Shown: piece after piece, positions 35,689 through 44,760 of the stretch
Layout: every line of letters starts with the position of its first letter
Position numbering within the stretch: position 1 is the first letter of the stretch
From: Streptomyces sp. NBC_01591
GTDB taxonomy: Bacteria; Actinomycetota; Actinomycetes; Streptomycetales; Streptomycetaceae
Direction: 5' to 3'
DNA: 64,000 nt
Assembly (NCBI RefSeq): GCF_035918155.1
Contig: NZ_CP109328.1
Location: 62,001 to 126,000, forward strand
The notes under the pieces: model-generated
What the model saw: only the letters and a program-made list of their open reading frames with translations
What the model was told of the DNA's origin: nothing
Database searches by the model: none
Position numbers and translations under genes: made by a program

Positions 35689-36576
35689 TCATGTGCGTGT
35701 CGTGTGAGCACCCACGGCGTCGATGATTGCGGGCCAGAGTTCTCGTGGTCGGTCGTGGCCCATGTCGGCGAGCAGGATCAGTTCCGCGCCGGGCACGAGT
35801 TCGGCTGTTCGCTTCCCTCCTCTCGGGTCGATGAGGGTGTCGTCGAGGCCGTGGATCACGAGGGTCGGGACGGTGAGGGAGGTAAGTGCTTCGGCGCGCG
35901 ATCCTCCGAGGATCATCGCTCCGAGCTGACGGCCTGTGCCCGCTGGGTAGTACGCGCGGTCGTAGCTACGGGCGGCGAGTTCTCGGATGCCGTCGATATC
36001 GGTGTAACGCCGGGACGCCCAGATGGCTTCTTTCTCGGATGCGTTGATGTATCCGGCACGGTCTGCGGGCTTGGGGCTGAACAGCGCCTGCTGGGCTGCG
36101 GGACTGGGTTGTCCGTATTCGGACTCGCCGGTGGAGGACATCATCGAGGTCAGGGTGAGGCACCGCTCAGGGTGGGTGATCGCCATGGTCTGAGCGATCA
36201 TCCCGCCCATCGACGAGCCGAAAATGTGGGCGCGAGTGATCCCCATGGCGGTGAGCAGGCCCAGGCCGTCGTCGGCCATGTCCTGCAGCGTGTAGGGGAT
36301 CATCGCTTGAGCAGCGGGGATTTCGCCGGCGCTCACTGTCTCGATGAACCGCGTCATGTCGACCGGATGGGCGTCGAACTTGGTGGACAGGCCGCTGTCG
36401 CGGTTGTCGTAGCGGATCACGTAGCGCCCTCGCGCGGCGAGCATGTGACAGAAATCCTCGTGCCAGGAGATCATCTGGGCTCCGAAGCCCATGACCAGCA
36501 GGACGGGCGGATCGGCAGCCTCGCCGAAGGTGTCGTAGGCGATGGAAGCCCCGGAAGGGACGTCGGCGATGGGCAT
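35689..36576 (-). CDS. Alpha/beta-fold hydrolase
   Basis: This 295-residue protein starts at ATG 36576. It has VLLVMGFGAQMISWHEDF (oxyanion region), IRYDNRDSGLS, the nucleophile elbow GSSMGGMIAQTMA, the acid in VIHGLDDTLI and the histidine in ADMGHDRP. These are the features of the hydrolases annotated as epoxide-hydrolase/lipase-like. The next gene upstream ends at 36579, so the two form an operon. Confidence 0.9.
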   Translation of the reverse strand: MPIADVPSGASIAYDTFGEAADPPVLLVMGFGAQMISWHEDFCHMLAARGRYVIRYDNRDSGLSTKFDAHPVDMTRFIETVSAGEIPAAQAMIPYTLQDMADDGLGLLTAMGITRAHIFGSSMGGMIAQTMAITHPERCLTLTSMMSSTGESEYGQPSPAAQQALFSPKPADRAGYINASEKEAIWASRRYTDIDGIRELAARSYDRAYYPAGTGRQLGAMILGGSRAEALTSLTVPTLVIHGLDDTLIDPRGGKRTAELVPGAELILLADMGHDRPRELWPAIIDAVGAHTTRT

Positions 36577-36578
36577 GG

Positions 36579-36956
36579 TCAGTCCTCGTGAACGTGGTGT
36601 TGGTCGCGGCGCCCTTGCGGATGGGGGCGTTTGATCTTTACGTCGTCCAAGCAGGTCGTGGTGGTTCTCAGGTGCTTGAACGGGATCTTCTCGGATGTCA
36701 GATAGTCGATTGCCATGACTTCGGCCTCCACTGCGGCGAGGTCGTCGGCCTCGACAGCGGTGTCCGCGTCGGCTTCGATGCGACAGCGGAATGTGAATCT
36801 GGTCAGGGTCGGTGTGTACGTGAAGGTTCCGTCCTCGGTGAAGGCCGCGAACTGCAGGTCATGTTCGTGCTGCTTGTCGAGCAGGCGTGTGCGGAGCAGC
36901 TGTTCGAGCTCATCGAACCGGCCTGTCACCTGAGCTCTAGCGGCATGAGCAACCAT
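36579..36956 (-). CDS. DUF6204-like small protein
   Basis: The 125-residue frame starts at ATG 36956. It contains VTGRFDELEQLLRTRLLDKQ, FAAFTEDGTFTYTPTLTRFT and a C-terminal TTTTCLDDVKIKRP, the ordering typical of DUF6204 proteins of unknown role. It ends just before the hydrolase start, so both genes are probably read from one promoter that diverges from the GNAT gene. Confidence 0.65.
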   Translation of the reverse strand: MVAHAARAQVTGRFDELEQLLRTRLLDKQHEHDLQFAAFTEDGTFTYTPTLTRFTFRCRIEADADTAVEADDLAAVEAEVMAIDYLTSEKIPFKHLRTTTTCLDDVKIKRPHPQGRRDQHHVHED

Positions 36957-37020
36957 CCCTTCGCCGGCCTGCTGCGAATATCCGGTGGCGGGCTCTACTG
37001 CCGGTGGTGAAGATCGCGGC

Positions 37021-37581
37021 ATGAACATCTTTCTGGAGACCGATCGGCTCGTGCTGCGCGCGTTCACCGAGGCCGACGTCGACCATCTGTTCGCGCTGGA
37101 CAACGATCCCGACGTCATGCGCTTCATCAACGGCGGCCGGCCAACGAGCCGCGAGATGATCCAGGCACAGACCTTGCCCAGGCTCCTCCACGAGTACCCG
37201 TGCTTCGGGACCCGCGGCTACTGGGCCGCGCAGGAGAAGGACACCGGGGCCTTCCTGGGCTGGTTCGAATTCCGCCCCCTGGACGAACACAGCCCCGCTT
37301 TGGTGGAGCTCGGCTACCGGCTGAACAAGGCCGCCTGGGGCAGCGGCTACGCCACCGAGGGATCACGGGCCCTGATCCGCAAGGGATTCATGGAACTCGG
37401 GGTGGGTCGGGTGACCGCGAACACCATGACGGTCAACGCGGGATCCCGACGTGTGATGGAGAAGGCGGGCCTGTCCTTTCTCCGCAACTTCACCGGCGAC
37501 TGGCCGGAGGCGATCGAAGGCTCCGAGCACGGAGAAGTCGAGTACGAACTCACCCGAACCAAGTGGGAGCAACGTTCATAG
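37021..37581 (+). CDS. GNAT-family N-acetyltransferase (RimJ/RimL type)
   Basis: This 186-residue protein starts at ATG 37021. The typical opening is FLETDRLVLRAFTEADVDHL. The acetyl-CoA-binding region is LGYRLNKAAWGSGYATEGSR, followed by VTANTMTVNAGSRRVMEKAG. This subgroup acetylates protein N-termini or small amines. It is divergent from the DUF6204/hydrolase pair with a 64-bp gap. Confidence 0.9.
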   Translation: MNIFLETDRLVLRAFTEADVDHLFALDNDPDVMRFINGGRPTSREMIQAQTLPRLLHEYPCFGTRGYWAAQEKDTGAFLGWFEFRPLDEHSPALVELGYRLNKAAWGSGYATEGSRALIRKGFMELGVGRVTANTMTVNAGSRRVMEKAGLSFLRNFTGDWPEAIEGSEHGEVEYELTRTKWEQRS

Positions 37582-38003
37582 AAGTCAGCCGCTCAGCTGG
37601 AAGTCCAGCGGTTCCGCTCCGAACAGGCAGCCTTGCCCTCAGGCGATCCACAACTCTTGACAATTACTCGGCCGCCCGTCTCGTCCGGGAGACTCATGGC
37701 TTCCTGGTCGAGTTCCAAGTCGCCGACGAACGGATGGGCAGGTGGCCGACTTGCAGCCGGATGACCGTGCCTGAGATGACCGGGAGGTCGCCGGCGGGGT
37801 GGTCGGCCAGGCCGAGCATCGGCTCAGCAGCGGGTGCAGCCGGTGCGCTTCTCGGGGGCCGCCATGGCCGCCGCGCGTGCCCGACCGTATCGAACCGTAT
37901 TGTGCATTGATAATGTAAATGCGCCGCGCGAGGCACACACCTCACTCCACGGCAGACCCGACACGAGGTGTGAGCAGAAAATAGACGAAGGAGCCGGCTC
38001 AAA
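37582..38003. other. Intergenic region with a possible operator before the dehydrogenase
   Basis: A minus-strand frame (about 37690-37815) reads MLGLADHPAGDLPVISGTVI and may be a remnant; its family is not recognised. An AT-rich segment at 37899-37920 contains the imperfect palindrome CATTGATAATG (37905-37915), a possible promoter or operator for the dehydrogenase. Confidence 0.35.
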
Positions 38004-39068
38004 GTGAAGGCTGCACGCTACTTCGACCGCGGTGACATCCGCATCGAGGACATCCCGGAGCCCACTGTCCGACCGGGCACGGTGGGCATCGACGTCGCAT
38101 ACTGCGGGATTTGCGGCACCGACCTACACGAGTACCTCGACGGACCGATCTTCGTCCCGCCGGCCGGCCACCCGCACCCGGTCTCGGGTGAGTCCGCCCC
38201 CGTGACGCTTGGCCACGAGATGTCCGGCGTCGTGTACGCGGTGGGTGATGGCGTCGAAGGCCTGAAGCCGGGCGACCGCGTCGTCGTCGAGCCCTACATC
38301 CTGCGCCCCGACGTCGACACCAGCGAAAATAACCCGACTTATCACATCTCGCCCGATATGAACTTCATCGGGCTGGGCGGGCGCGGCGGCGGGCTCGCGG
38401 AGAAAGTCGTCGTCGAGCGCCGGTGGGTCCACCCGGTCGGAGACGTCCCGCTGGACCAGGCGGCCCTCATCGAGCCGCTGTCGGTTGGGTACCACGCGTT
38501 CCAGCGCTCGGGCGCGAAGGCGGGCGACTTCGCCCTCGTCGGCGGCGCCGGCCCCATCGGGCTGCTCACCTGCGCGGTGCTCAAGGCGATGGGCGTCGAG
38601 GTCGCGGTCACCGAACTCAGCCCGCTGCGCCGGCAGAAGGCGCTGGACACCAAGGTCGCCGACCACGTCATCGATCCCGCCGCCAGCGACGTTGCCGAGG
38701 AGGTCCGGCGTCTCACCGGCGGCAAGGGCGCGGACGTCGCATTCGAGGCCACGTCCGTCAACGTCGTCCTCGACACACTGCTGGACGCCGTTAAGCCGGG
38801 CGGCGTCATCACCGTCATCTCAATCTGGGGCAAGCCCGCGTCGCTCGACATGCAGAAGCTCGTCCTCAAGGAGGTCGACCTGCGCGGCACGATCGCCTAC
38901 GTCAACTCCCACCCGCAAACCATCAAGCTCGTGCAGGAGGGGCGCATCGACCTGGCGCCGTTCATCACCAAGACCATCGGCCTGGACGACCTCGTCACCG
39001 AAGGCTTCGAGACCCTAATCCACCACAATGAGACGGCCGTCAAGATCCTCGTAGACCCCCACTCCTGA
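38004..39068 (+). CDS. Zinc-dependent alcohol dehydrogenase, 2,3-butanediol dehydrogenase type
   Basis: GTG 38004 follows AAGGAG by ten bases. The 354-residue protein has the catalytic-zinc motif CGICGTDLHEY, LGHEMSGVVYAVGDGVEGLK (GHE), the Rossmann motif VGGAGPIGLL and KPGGVITVISIWG. The insertion after the GHE motif with PPAGHPHPVSGE is typical of butanediol dehydrogenases of the medium-chain superfamily. It probably interconverts acetoin and 2,3-butanediol or a related diol using NAD(H). Confidence 0.85.
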   Translation: MKAARYFDRGDIRIEDIPEPTVRPGTVGIDVAYCGICGTDLHEYLDGPIFVPPAGHPHPVSGESAPVTLGHEMSGVVYAVGDGVEGLKPGDRVVVEPYILRPDVDTSENNPTYHISPDMNFIGLGGRGGGLAEKVVVERRWVHPVGDVPLDQAALIEPLSVGYHAFQRSGAKAGDFALVGGAGPIGLLTCAVLKAMGVEVAVTELSPLRRQKALDTKVADHVIDPAASDVAEEVRRLTGGKGADVAFEATSVNVVLDTLLDAVKPGGVITVISIWGKPASLDMQKLVLKEVDLRGTIAYVNSHPQTIKLVQEGRIDLAPFITKTIGLDDLVTEGFETLIHHNETAVKILVDPHS

Positions 39069-39539
39069 CATGCCGACGGACCCGGCCGCGGGTTACCGGG
39101 GCTCGTCTCTCCTTCCTCATCCTCATTTGGTTGCAAAATGGTCCCCGATGGACCGTCCCGGCACCGACGCACTCATCTGTGGCCCCGATGGCACCGCCCA
39201 AATCGCCCAGCACGCCCTTCAGATGATGGGCCGCGCCATCGGCCAGGACATTCTCCTCGCGGCCTGCGTAGACTCCCCTGGGCTGCCCCTGTGTTCCCCG
39301 CCCATCACTACAATCAACCTGCGCCCCCAGCCTTGCGGGCTACCCCGCGATCGTTCCGCAGCAGCCAGCCACCCGGGCCAGATCCTGAAGACCGACGGAG
39401 ACCGCCTGGCGGGAGATCCGTTGCCGCTTCGCGGGTGTCCCCGACATCTCCGGCACCGTCCCTCCCGCCGCCGGTGCCGGGACCCCACCAAGTGCACCGC
39501 CCTGCGCACCGGGCACCGCTTCAAGCGGGACGGACGCCT
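39069..39539. other. Stretch without an intact gene, probably decayed IS256 5' part
   Basis: Long frames cross this region but have poor coding character. The segment just before 39540 seems to be the frame-disrupted start of the IS256 transposase. I cannot place the element's end. Confidence 0.35.
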
Positions 39540-40436
39540 GACCATGTCCTCCGGCGACTTCGTGCCCGCCAGCAGTTCCTCGGCTCCTCCGCCGGGCTCT
39601 CTCCGGCGACGGTCACCCGGCTGACCCAGCAGTGGCAGGCCGATCACGCCGCGTTCATGGACCGTGATCTGTCCGAGGTCGACTATGTGTACATGTGGGC
39701 CGACGGCATCCACCTCAACGTCCGCCTGAAGGAGGCCAAAGCCTGCGTCCTGGTGCTCATCGGGGTCCGCGCCGACGGTTCCAAGCAGCTGGTCGCGCTC
39801 AAGGATGGTTACCGCGAGTCCGGTGAGTCGTGGGCCGACCTGATGCGGGACTGCGCCCGCTGGGGCATGCGCGCCCCGGTGCTAGCGGTCGGGGACGGTG
39901 CCCTGGGCTTCTGGAAGGCGCTGGCCGAGGTGTTTCCCCACCACCGCGAGCAGAGGTGCTGGGTTCACAAAACCGCAAACGTGCTCGACTCCCTACCGAA
40001 GTCCGCGCAGCCGGGCGCGAAGAAGGCCATCCAGGACATCTACAGCGCGGAGGACATGCAGCACGCTGAGGCGGCGATCAAAACGTTCGTGCAGCTCTAC
40101 GGGGCGAAGTTCCCCAAGGCCGTCATGAAGATCACCGACGACCAGGCCGAGCTGCTGACGTTTTACGCGTTCCCGGCCGAGCACTGGATGCATCTGCGGA
40201 CCACGAATCCGATCGAGTCCACGTTCGCCACGGTCCGGCTGCGGACCAAGGTCACCCGCGGGACCGGCTCCCGCACCGCCGCCCTGGCGATGGTCTTCAA
40301 GCTGGTCGAGTCCGCCCGGCAGCGGTGGCGGGCGGTGAATGCGCCCTACCTCGTCGCCCTCGTCCGGGCAGGCGCCCGCTTCGAACGCGGCCGGCTCGTC
40401 GAACGGCCGACGCCAGCCGATTACCTGGGGGCCGAC
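39540..40436 (+). pseudogene. IS256-family transposase, N-terminally decayed
   Basis: The readable part starts near SSGDFVPA and, after a frame change at about 39575, continues FLGSSAGLSPATVTRLTQQW. It includes the three acids of the IS256 DDE core: VDYVYMWADGIHLNVRLKEA, PVLAVGDGALGFWKAL and TTNPIESTFATVRLRTKVTR. The C-terminus runs to about 40436 (PTPADYLGAD) and then passes without a stop into the next gene's frame. The N-terminus is broken, so it is inactive. Confidence 0.8.
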
Positions 40437-41236
40437 GTGGCATGGTCTGAACACGTAGTGGTGCGAGACGGCGTCCGGCTTACCTGCCGGGACTGGGGCG
40501 GGCCGGGACAGCCCATCGTGCTGCTGCACGGCTTGGCCGGTCACACGGGTGAATGGGACGTGCTGGCACAACGCTTGAGCTCCGGGTATCGGGTCGTCGC
40601 GGTCGACCAGCGCGGGCACGGCGCCAGCGAGCGTCACCCGCGGGACGTCTCCCGCGCCGCCTACGTCGCCGACGTCATCGCCGTTGTCGATCAGCTGGCG
40701 CTGCCGCGGCCCGTCCTGGTCGGCCAATCGCTGGGCGGGCACACCGCCATGCTCACCGCCGCCGCACATACCGGGCTCGTCCGCGCGCTCGTGCTCGTCG
40801 AGGCCGGCCCTGCGGGGCAAACCCGAACGGCCCCGCGGACATCGGCGGATGGCTCGACTCATGGCCGACACCGTTCCCCTCACGCGAAGCGGCAGCCGCG
40901 TTCCTCGGCGGCGGACCAGTCGGCGCAGGCTGGGCGGCCGGGCTGGAGGAACGCGAGGGCGGATGGTGGCCTCGCTTCGACCGGGACGTGATGGTCCGCT
41001 CGCTGGCGGAGAACGCCCAGCGTTCCTTCCATCACGAGTGGGGTCAGGTCGCATGCCCCACCCTGGTCGTCCTGGCCCAAACCAGCTTCATCCCCGCGCA
41101 GGAAGCCGACGAAATGCTCCGGCAGCGACCCGCCACCATGGCCATGAGCATCCCCGGCACCCGCCACGACCTGCACCTGGAACAGCCTGAAGCCCTGCAC
41201 ACCGTGATCTCGGACTTCTTCAAGGGCCTCGCCTGA
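40437..41236 (+). pseudogene. Alpha/beta hydrolase, one frameshift
   Basis: From GTG 40437 the protein reads VAWSEHVVVRDGVRLTCRDW, with IVLLHGLAGHTGEWD, the nucleophile elbow VGQSLGGHTAML and DQRGHGASERHP. At about 40815 the frame shifts, and the cap and C-terminal part follow as NPNGPADIGGWLDSWPTPFP, ending in a GTRHDLHLEQP histidine motif. One base would restore about 265 residues. The reading frame continues from the IS256 remnant, so its own promoter may be lost. Confidence 0.75.
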
Positions 41237-41404
41237 GAAACTCAGCCCGGTCATAGCGTCACCAAAGTCAGACTCCGCAGAAAGCCACCGATCCGCAGGC
41301 CTTGACGATCACTCCGACATGGACAAGCGCCTCGACCTGGGGATCATAGTGCCCCGCCCCCAAGCCCCGGCGGAGGCCGTCGCCCATTTGACCGTGGAGA
41401 CACG

Positions 41405-41683
41405 ATGAAGGACTTCGCCGACCTCATCGCCACCCTTGGACGACTAACGTGGCGGGCGCTCGACCTGATGCGTGTCTGCGCCGCTCGCGACCGCGCCGCG
41501 ATCGTGGAGCATTTCGCGCACCTAGGAGGCGGACCAGTTGGCGTACCCGCCGTGCTCGTCGCACTGCCTCGACTGCCAAGCACCTCGTCACCGCGGTCGT
41601 GCGCGTGCCGCCCTGACGCCGGGTTCACTGTGCGAGCCCAGGAAGGCGGTCTGCGAACCGATGGCCTGAGCGACGACTTCTGA
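41405..41683 (+). CDS. Possible small hypothetical protein
   Basis: A 92-residue frame with ATG 41405 after GAGACACG starts MKDFADLIATLGRLTWRALD and then RAAIVEHFAHLGG. Its second half overlaps the 3' end of the SDR-hydrolase gene on the other strand and has poorer coding character. It may be the start of a truncated gene. Confidence 0.3.
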   Translation: MKDFADLIATLGRLTWRALDLMRVCAARDRAAIVEHFAHLGGGPVGVPAVLVALPRLPSTSSPRSCACRPDAGFTVRAQEGGLRTDGLSDDF

Positions 41684-43420
41684 GTGCGTCAGCTGAGGAT
41701 GGTGCCCCGCGCCGGCAACCACTGTCACGGTGGCGTGCGGGAGGGTGTCCAGCAGCGACTGTCCCTCAGCGGTGAGCGGATCGTTGGATCCCAGGACGAT
41801 GTGGACACGCCCTGGGTAGTGCTGCAGCTTGGCCTGGAGGTCGGCACGCCACTGCGGGTTCGCCGTGGCGGCCAGAAGCCCGGCGGCGGTGGCCCCAACG
41901 GTGCCGCGGCGAAGATCCGCGACAGCCGACCGGAGCGCGGCCGCGTGGCCCGTGGCGCCGGTCAGCCGCTCGGCCAGCGCCTCGGGGGGTGTCCGCCTCA
42001 GGTACCAGCGGGTCAGGGCCGGCCGCCTGGCGGTGCGGGGCGGGTGCCCCTGCAGGAAGAACGGTGACACCAGCGTGAGTTGATCCACCGCATCGGGATG
42101 GGCGGTCGCGGCGTCGACGGCGGCCGCGGCGCCGATGGAGTGACCCACCAGGTGACGGGCACCGGTCTCGGTGACCAGCGCGGTCAGCCAGGACTGCCAG
42201 TCCTCGCGGCGTCCGGCGCTCATACCCAACCCCGGCAGGTCGACGGCGCGCGCGTGCCCGACCGCCGTAACGACCGGCGCCCAGGTGTCGGCGTTGACCG
42301 GCAGACCGGGCAGCACCACCGTGGGTGCGCCTGCCTTGCCGAGCTCGAAAGTCCGTATCCCGCCCAGCTTGGTGAATCGTCTGTCACCTGCGGGGGCGTC
42401 GCCGAAGCGGTGGGCTGCAAGGTGGTCGGCCCAGCGGCGGATCGTCGTGGCGGTGTCCGGCATGGCCAGCCCGTGCCGGGCGGCGAAGGCACGGGCCGAA
42501 TCGGTCGGGTAGCGGTCGGTCGACAAAAACGTCACGGTCTCCGGATCAGCCTTGGTGAGCCACTGGGGCAGCCGCTTGAGCAGGGACACCGGGACCCGTG
42601 TCCTGGGTGCCTTGACCCCGTAGTGCTCCGCTATGAGCGTGAGCAGGTCGGGCAGTGCGGGCGTGCCGTCGTCCAGCGTCCAGTACGCAGTGCGGTGGGT
42701 GGCCTCGTCCATCGGAAGCAGCGTCATGAAACGGGCGAGGTAATCGACCGCGACCACGGGGACGAACGTGTGCCCGTTGCCCGGGAGCACGGGAAGCGAG
42801 CCGTGCCAGAGGTCTTTCACATTGGAGGCGAGTCCGAGGTACTGGTCGGACTCCCCGGTGGCGCTGTCGCCGATTACGCTGGCCGGGTTGACGATGGACC
42901 AGGGGACACCCAACTGCCCTGCCAGATCCTGGAAGACGGCGTCCGCCTCGGCCCTGGACGCCTCGTAGGCGCCCAGGGCCCGGTAGGTCTCCTGTCGATA
43001 CTCCTCGCTCCACGGGGCGGCGTCCTGCCCGCCCACGCGGTATCCGGAGACCTGAACCAGGCGGCGCAGGTTCGGCAGCCGCGCCCCGAACGCGACGACC
43101 GCGCGGACGCTGCCAACGTTGGCGCGACGCGCCTCATCCACCGACATGCCGAACCGGTAGGCGCCGGCGCAGTTGTAGATCTCGGTGATGTCGTCGCACT
43201 CGCCGTCCATCAGTGACGCCTTGGCGAAGTCGACCCGGAGGTCGATCGGGACCTGGTCATACCCGCGCCCGGCCAGCCACCGAGTCAGCCGCTGGTAGGA
43301 CTCATGGCTCCGGCTGGCCGCGCTGACTCGAACGCCGGCCTGGCCGAGCGCGAGTACCAAGTGGCGCCCGATGAAGCCGCTCGCACCCAGCACCAGTGCA
43401 TGCCGGTCCTCCGGGCTCAT
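41588..43420 (-). CDS. Fusion protein: extended SDR (epimerase-like) plus alpha/beta hydrolase
   Basis: The 610-residue protein starts at ATG 43420. Residues 1-345 are an extended SDR with LVLGASGFIGRHLVLALGQA (GxxGxxG), IYNCAGAYRFG and a degenerate catalytic region (VSGYRVGGQDAAPWSEEYRQ). Residues about 350-590 are a hydrolase with VVLPGLPVNADTWAPVVTAV, the nucleophile elbow VGHSIGAAAAVDAAT, the acid region VLGSNDPLTAEG and the histidine in VAGAGHHPQLT. The TetR gene immediately upstream overlaps by four bases. It is probably a two-step enzyme acting on one substrate. Confidence 0.85.
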   Translation of the reverse strand: MSPEDRHALVLGASGFIGRHLVLALGQAGVRVSAASRSHESYQRLTRWLAGRGYDQVPIDLRVDFAKASLMDGECDDITEIYNCAGAYRFGMSVDEARRANVGSVRAVVAFGARLPNLRRLVQVSGYRVGGQDAAPWSEEYRQETYRALGAYEASRAEADAVFQDLAGQLGVPWSIVNPASVIGDSATGESDQYLGLASNVKDLWHGSLPVLPGNGHTFVPVVAVDYLARFMTLLPMDEATHRTAYWTLDDGTPALPDLLTLIAEHYGVKAPRTRVPVSLLKRLPQWLTKADPETVTFLSTDRYPTDSARAFAARHGLAMPDTATTIRRWADHLAAHRFGDAPAGDRRFTKLGGIRTFELGKAGAPTVVLPGLPVNADTWAPVVTAVGHARAVDLPGLGMSAGRREDWQSWLTALVTETGARHLVGHSIGAAAAVDAATAHPDAVDQLTLVSPFFLQGHPPRTARRPALTRWYLRRTPPEALAERLTGATGHAAALRSAVADLRRGTVGATAAGLLAATANPQWRADLQAKLQHYPGRVHIVLGSNDPLTAEGQSLLDTLPHATVTVVAGAGHHPQLTHSEVVAQAIGSQTAFLGSHSEPGVRAARARPR

Positions 43421-44010
43421 GCCGAAGCCTCCGCGCTCTGTTCCAGCAGCACGGCGATCGCCTGGGCGGCGCAGTGCAGCGGCTCGGTGGACCGCTGGGC
43501 ACGCGAGACGATCACCGCTCCTTCCACCATGCTGACCACGGCTGTCGCCAGGGCTCGGGCGACGGGACGAGGGTGGCCGTGCGCACTGAGCAGGTCACTT
43601 ACCGGCGCGATCCATGACTCGAAGGCACGGGCGCAGGCGTCTCGCAGACGTTCGCTCTGCGCACCCATCTCCAGTGTCACCACCGAGACCGGGCATCCCA
43701 GCTGGAAGCCGCTGTCGTTGAGTATCCCGGCCAGTTCGTCGATCACACGGCGTACCACCTCACCCGGCGTGGCCGACCCTCGCGCCGAGTCGGCGACGAG
43801 AGAGCCAAATCGCGCGGCCGCCAGCTCGACGGCCTTCTCTCCGAGGGCCTCCTTCCCCTGGGGGAAGTGGAAGTAGAGCGACCCTTTCGGGGCACCCGCG
43901 TGCTCCACCACCGTGTTGAGTCCCGTGCCGCTATAGCCGTGCCGCTGGATCAGTTCCAGCATCGATTCCGCCAGCCGCGAGCTGGTCCTGGCTCCCTTGG
44001 TTCCATCCAT
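43417..44010 (-). CDS. TetR/AcrR family regulator of the fusion gene
   Basis: This 197-residue protein starts at ATG 44010. The HTH reads GYSGTGLNTVVEHAGAPKGS with LYFHFPQGKEAL. The C-terminal domain contains FQLGCPVSVVTLEMGAQSER, as in TetR_C_LmrA/YxaF-type regulators. Its stop overlaps the fusion gene's start (ATGA), so both are transcribed together from a promoter containing the 44020-44033 palindrome, giving autoregulation. Confidence 0.9.
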   Translation of the reverse strand: MDGTKGARTSSRLAESMLELIQRHGYSGTGLNTVVEHAGAPKGSLYFHFPQGKEALGEKAVELAAARFGSLVADSARGSATPGEVVRRVIDELAGILNDSGFQLGCPVSVVTLEMGAQSERLRDACARAFESWIAPVSDLLSAHGHPRPVARALATAVVSMVEGAVIVSRAQRSTEPLHCAAQAIAVLLEQSAEASA

Positions 44011-44019
44011 GACTCAAGA

Positions 44020-44033
44020 ATAGACCGGTCTAT
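44020..44033. promoter_or_regulatory. TetR operator ATAGACCGGTCTAT
   Basis: This perfect 14-bp palindrome lies nine bases upstream of the TetR start codon. This form is a familiar LmrA/YxaF-like TetR operator. Its GACCGGTC core is shared with the candidate operator at 1360-1367. Confidence 0.7.
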
Positions 44034-44112
44034 AGATTTTGTGAAGCGTCTCAAGCTTGTCGCAGCGATGTCCACGTCGGAGTCAAAAGCGGGAGTGGCG
44101 GGTGCTTCATGA

Positions 44113-44527
44113 GTGGACCGAGCTGCCCGGCCGGTGAGCGCCGGCGCTGAACCGGCCGGGCACGTCCGTCTCGGCTACGCACGGGCCTCGACTGCCCGGC
44201 AGTCCCTCGACGCACAGCTTGACTCCCTCGCCGAGACCGGGGTGACGCGGGTCTTCTCGGAGAAGATCTCCACCCGCGCCACCCGGCGCCCCGAGCTGGA
44301 GGCCGCCGTGAAGCTCGCCGGGGAGATCCGCTCCTCCGGCGTCGCCGTGACCCTCGTCGTCCACGAGCACAAGCGGCACGGCCGCGGCATCGAACTCGCC
44401 ATGCTCGCCGAGGAACTGAAGGCGAGCGACATCGGCCTGGAGTTCCTCCCGGAGAACTGAAGGGCTCCCACGACCCCTCCAGCATCGAGTTCACCGCGCT
44501 CCCGGCCATGTCCGGGATGGAGCAAAC
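44113..44527 (+). pseudogene. Serine recombinase (resolvase), truncated and frameshifted
   Basis: The frame reads RLGYARASTARQSLDAQLDS, where S in ARAS is the resolvase nucleophile, then VFSEKISTRATRRPELEAAV and LEFLPEN before a premature stop at 44460. The next frame continues GELKGSHDPSSIEFTALPAM with MSGMEQ, the normal follow-on. One missing base and the loss of the DNA-binding C-terminus inactivate it. Confidence 0.75.
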
Positions 44528-44561
44528 ACCAGCCCCACCGATGCGCCGGCATCCCGCATGA

Positions 44562-44760
44562 CGTGCAGGTGGGCGGTCTTGACATGGGAGTCCCCGCCGT
44601 CGGCGACGGGCAGTACCGCCGACGGCGCCCGGGCGCCGTCGGCGGTACTGAACGCGTTGAAGGCGTCGGCGACCGGCTCCGCGAGGTCGGTGAGGTCCAC
44701 GACCGCGCGAATACGGTCGGCCGTGTGAAGGGGAAAGCTGGGCATGGCAATGGTCCTCAC
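44562..44760 (-). pseudogene. Ornithine cyclodeaminase/mu-crystallin family, N-terminal fragment
   Basis: GTG 44760 overlaps the PhzF stop (GTGA). The product reads MPSFPLHTADRIRAVVDLTD, then APSAVLPVADGGDSHVKTAH. This is the N-terminal substrate-binding part of the ornithine cyclodeaminase family (NAD-dependent enzymes acting on amino or imino acids). The rest is cut off by the recombinase fragment. A 40-bp perfect palindrome (44611-44650) lies within the coding part. Confidence 0.7.
44611..44650. repeat. 40-bp perfect palindrome inside the cyclodeaminase fragment
   Basis: CAGTACCGCCGACGGCGCCC is followed immediately by its exact reverse complement, with no spacer. It can extrude as a 20-bp-stem hairpin. 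It is in the coding region, where such perfect symmetry is not expected from protein coding alone. Confidence 0.9.

Noticed and set aside
35503..36591. 362-residue plus-strand frame opposite the hydrolase at 35689-36576
   Set aside because: The minus-strand protein has all hydrolase motifs. The plus-strand frame is low-complexity shadow.
39138..40991. A 617-residue frame joining IS256 transposase to an alpha/beta hydrolase
   Set aside because: The first ~140 residues are not IS256-like and the hydrolase is frameshifted. The frame merely lacks stops across the junction, so I treat them as two damaged genes.
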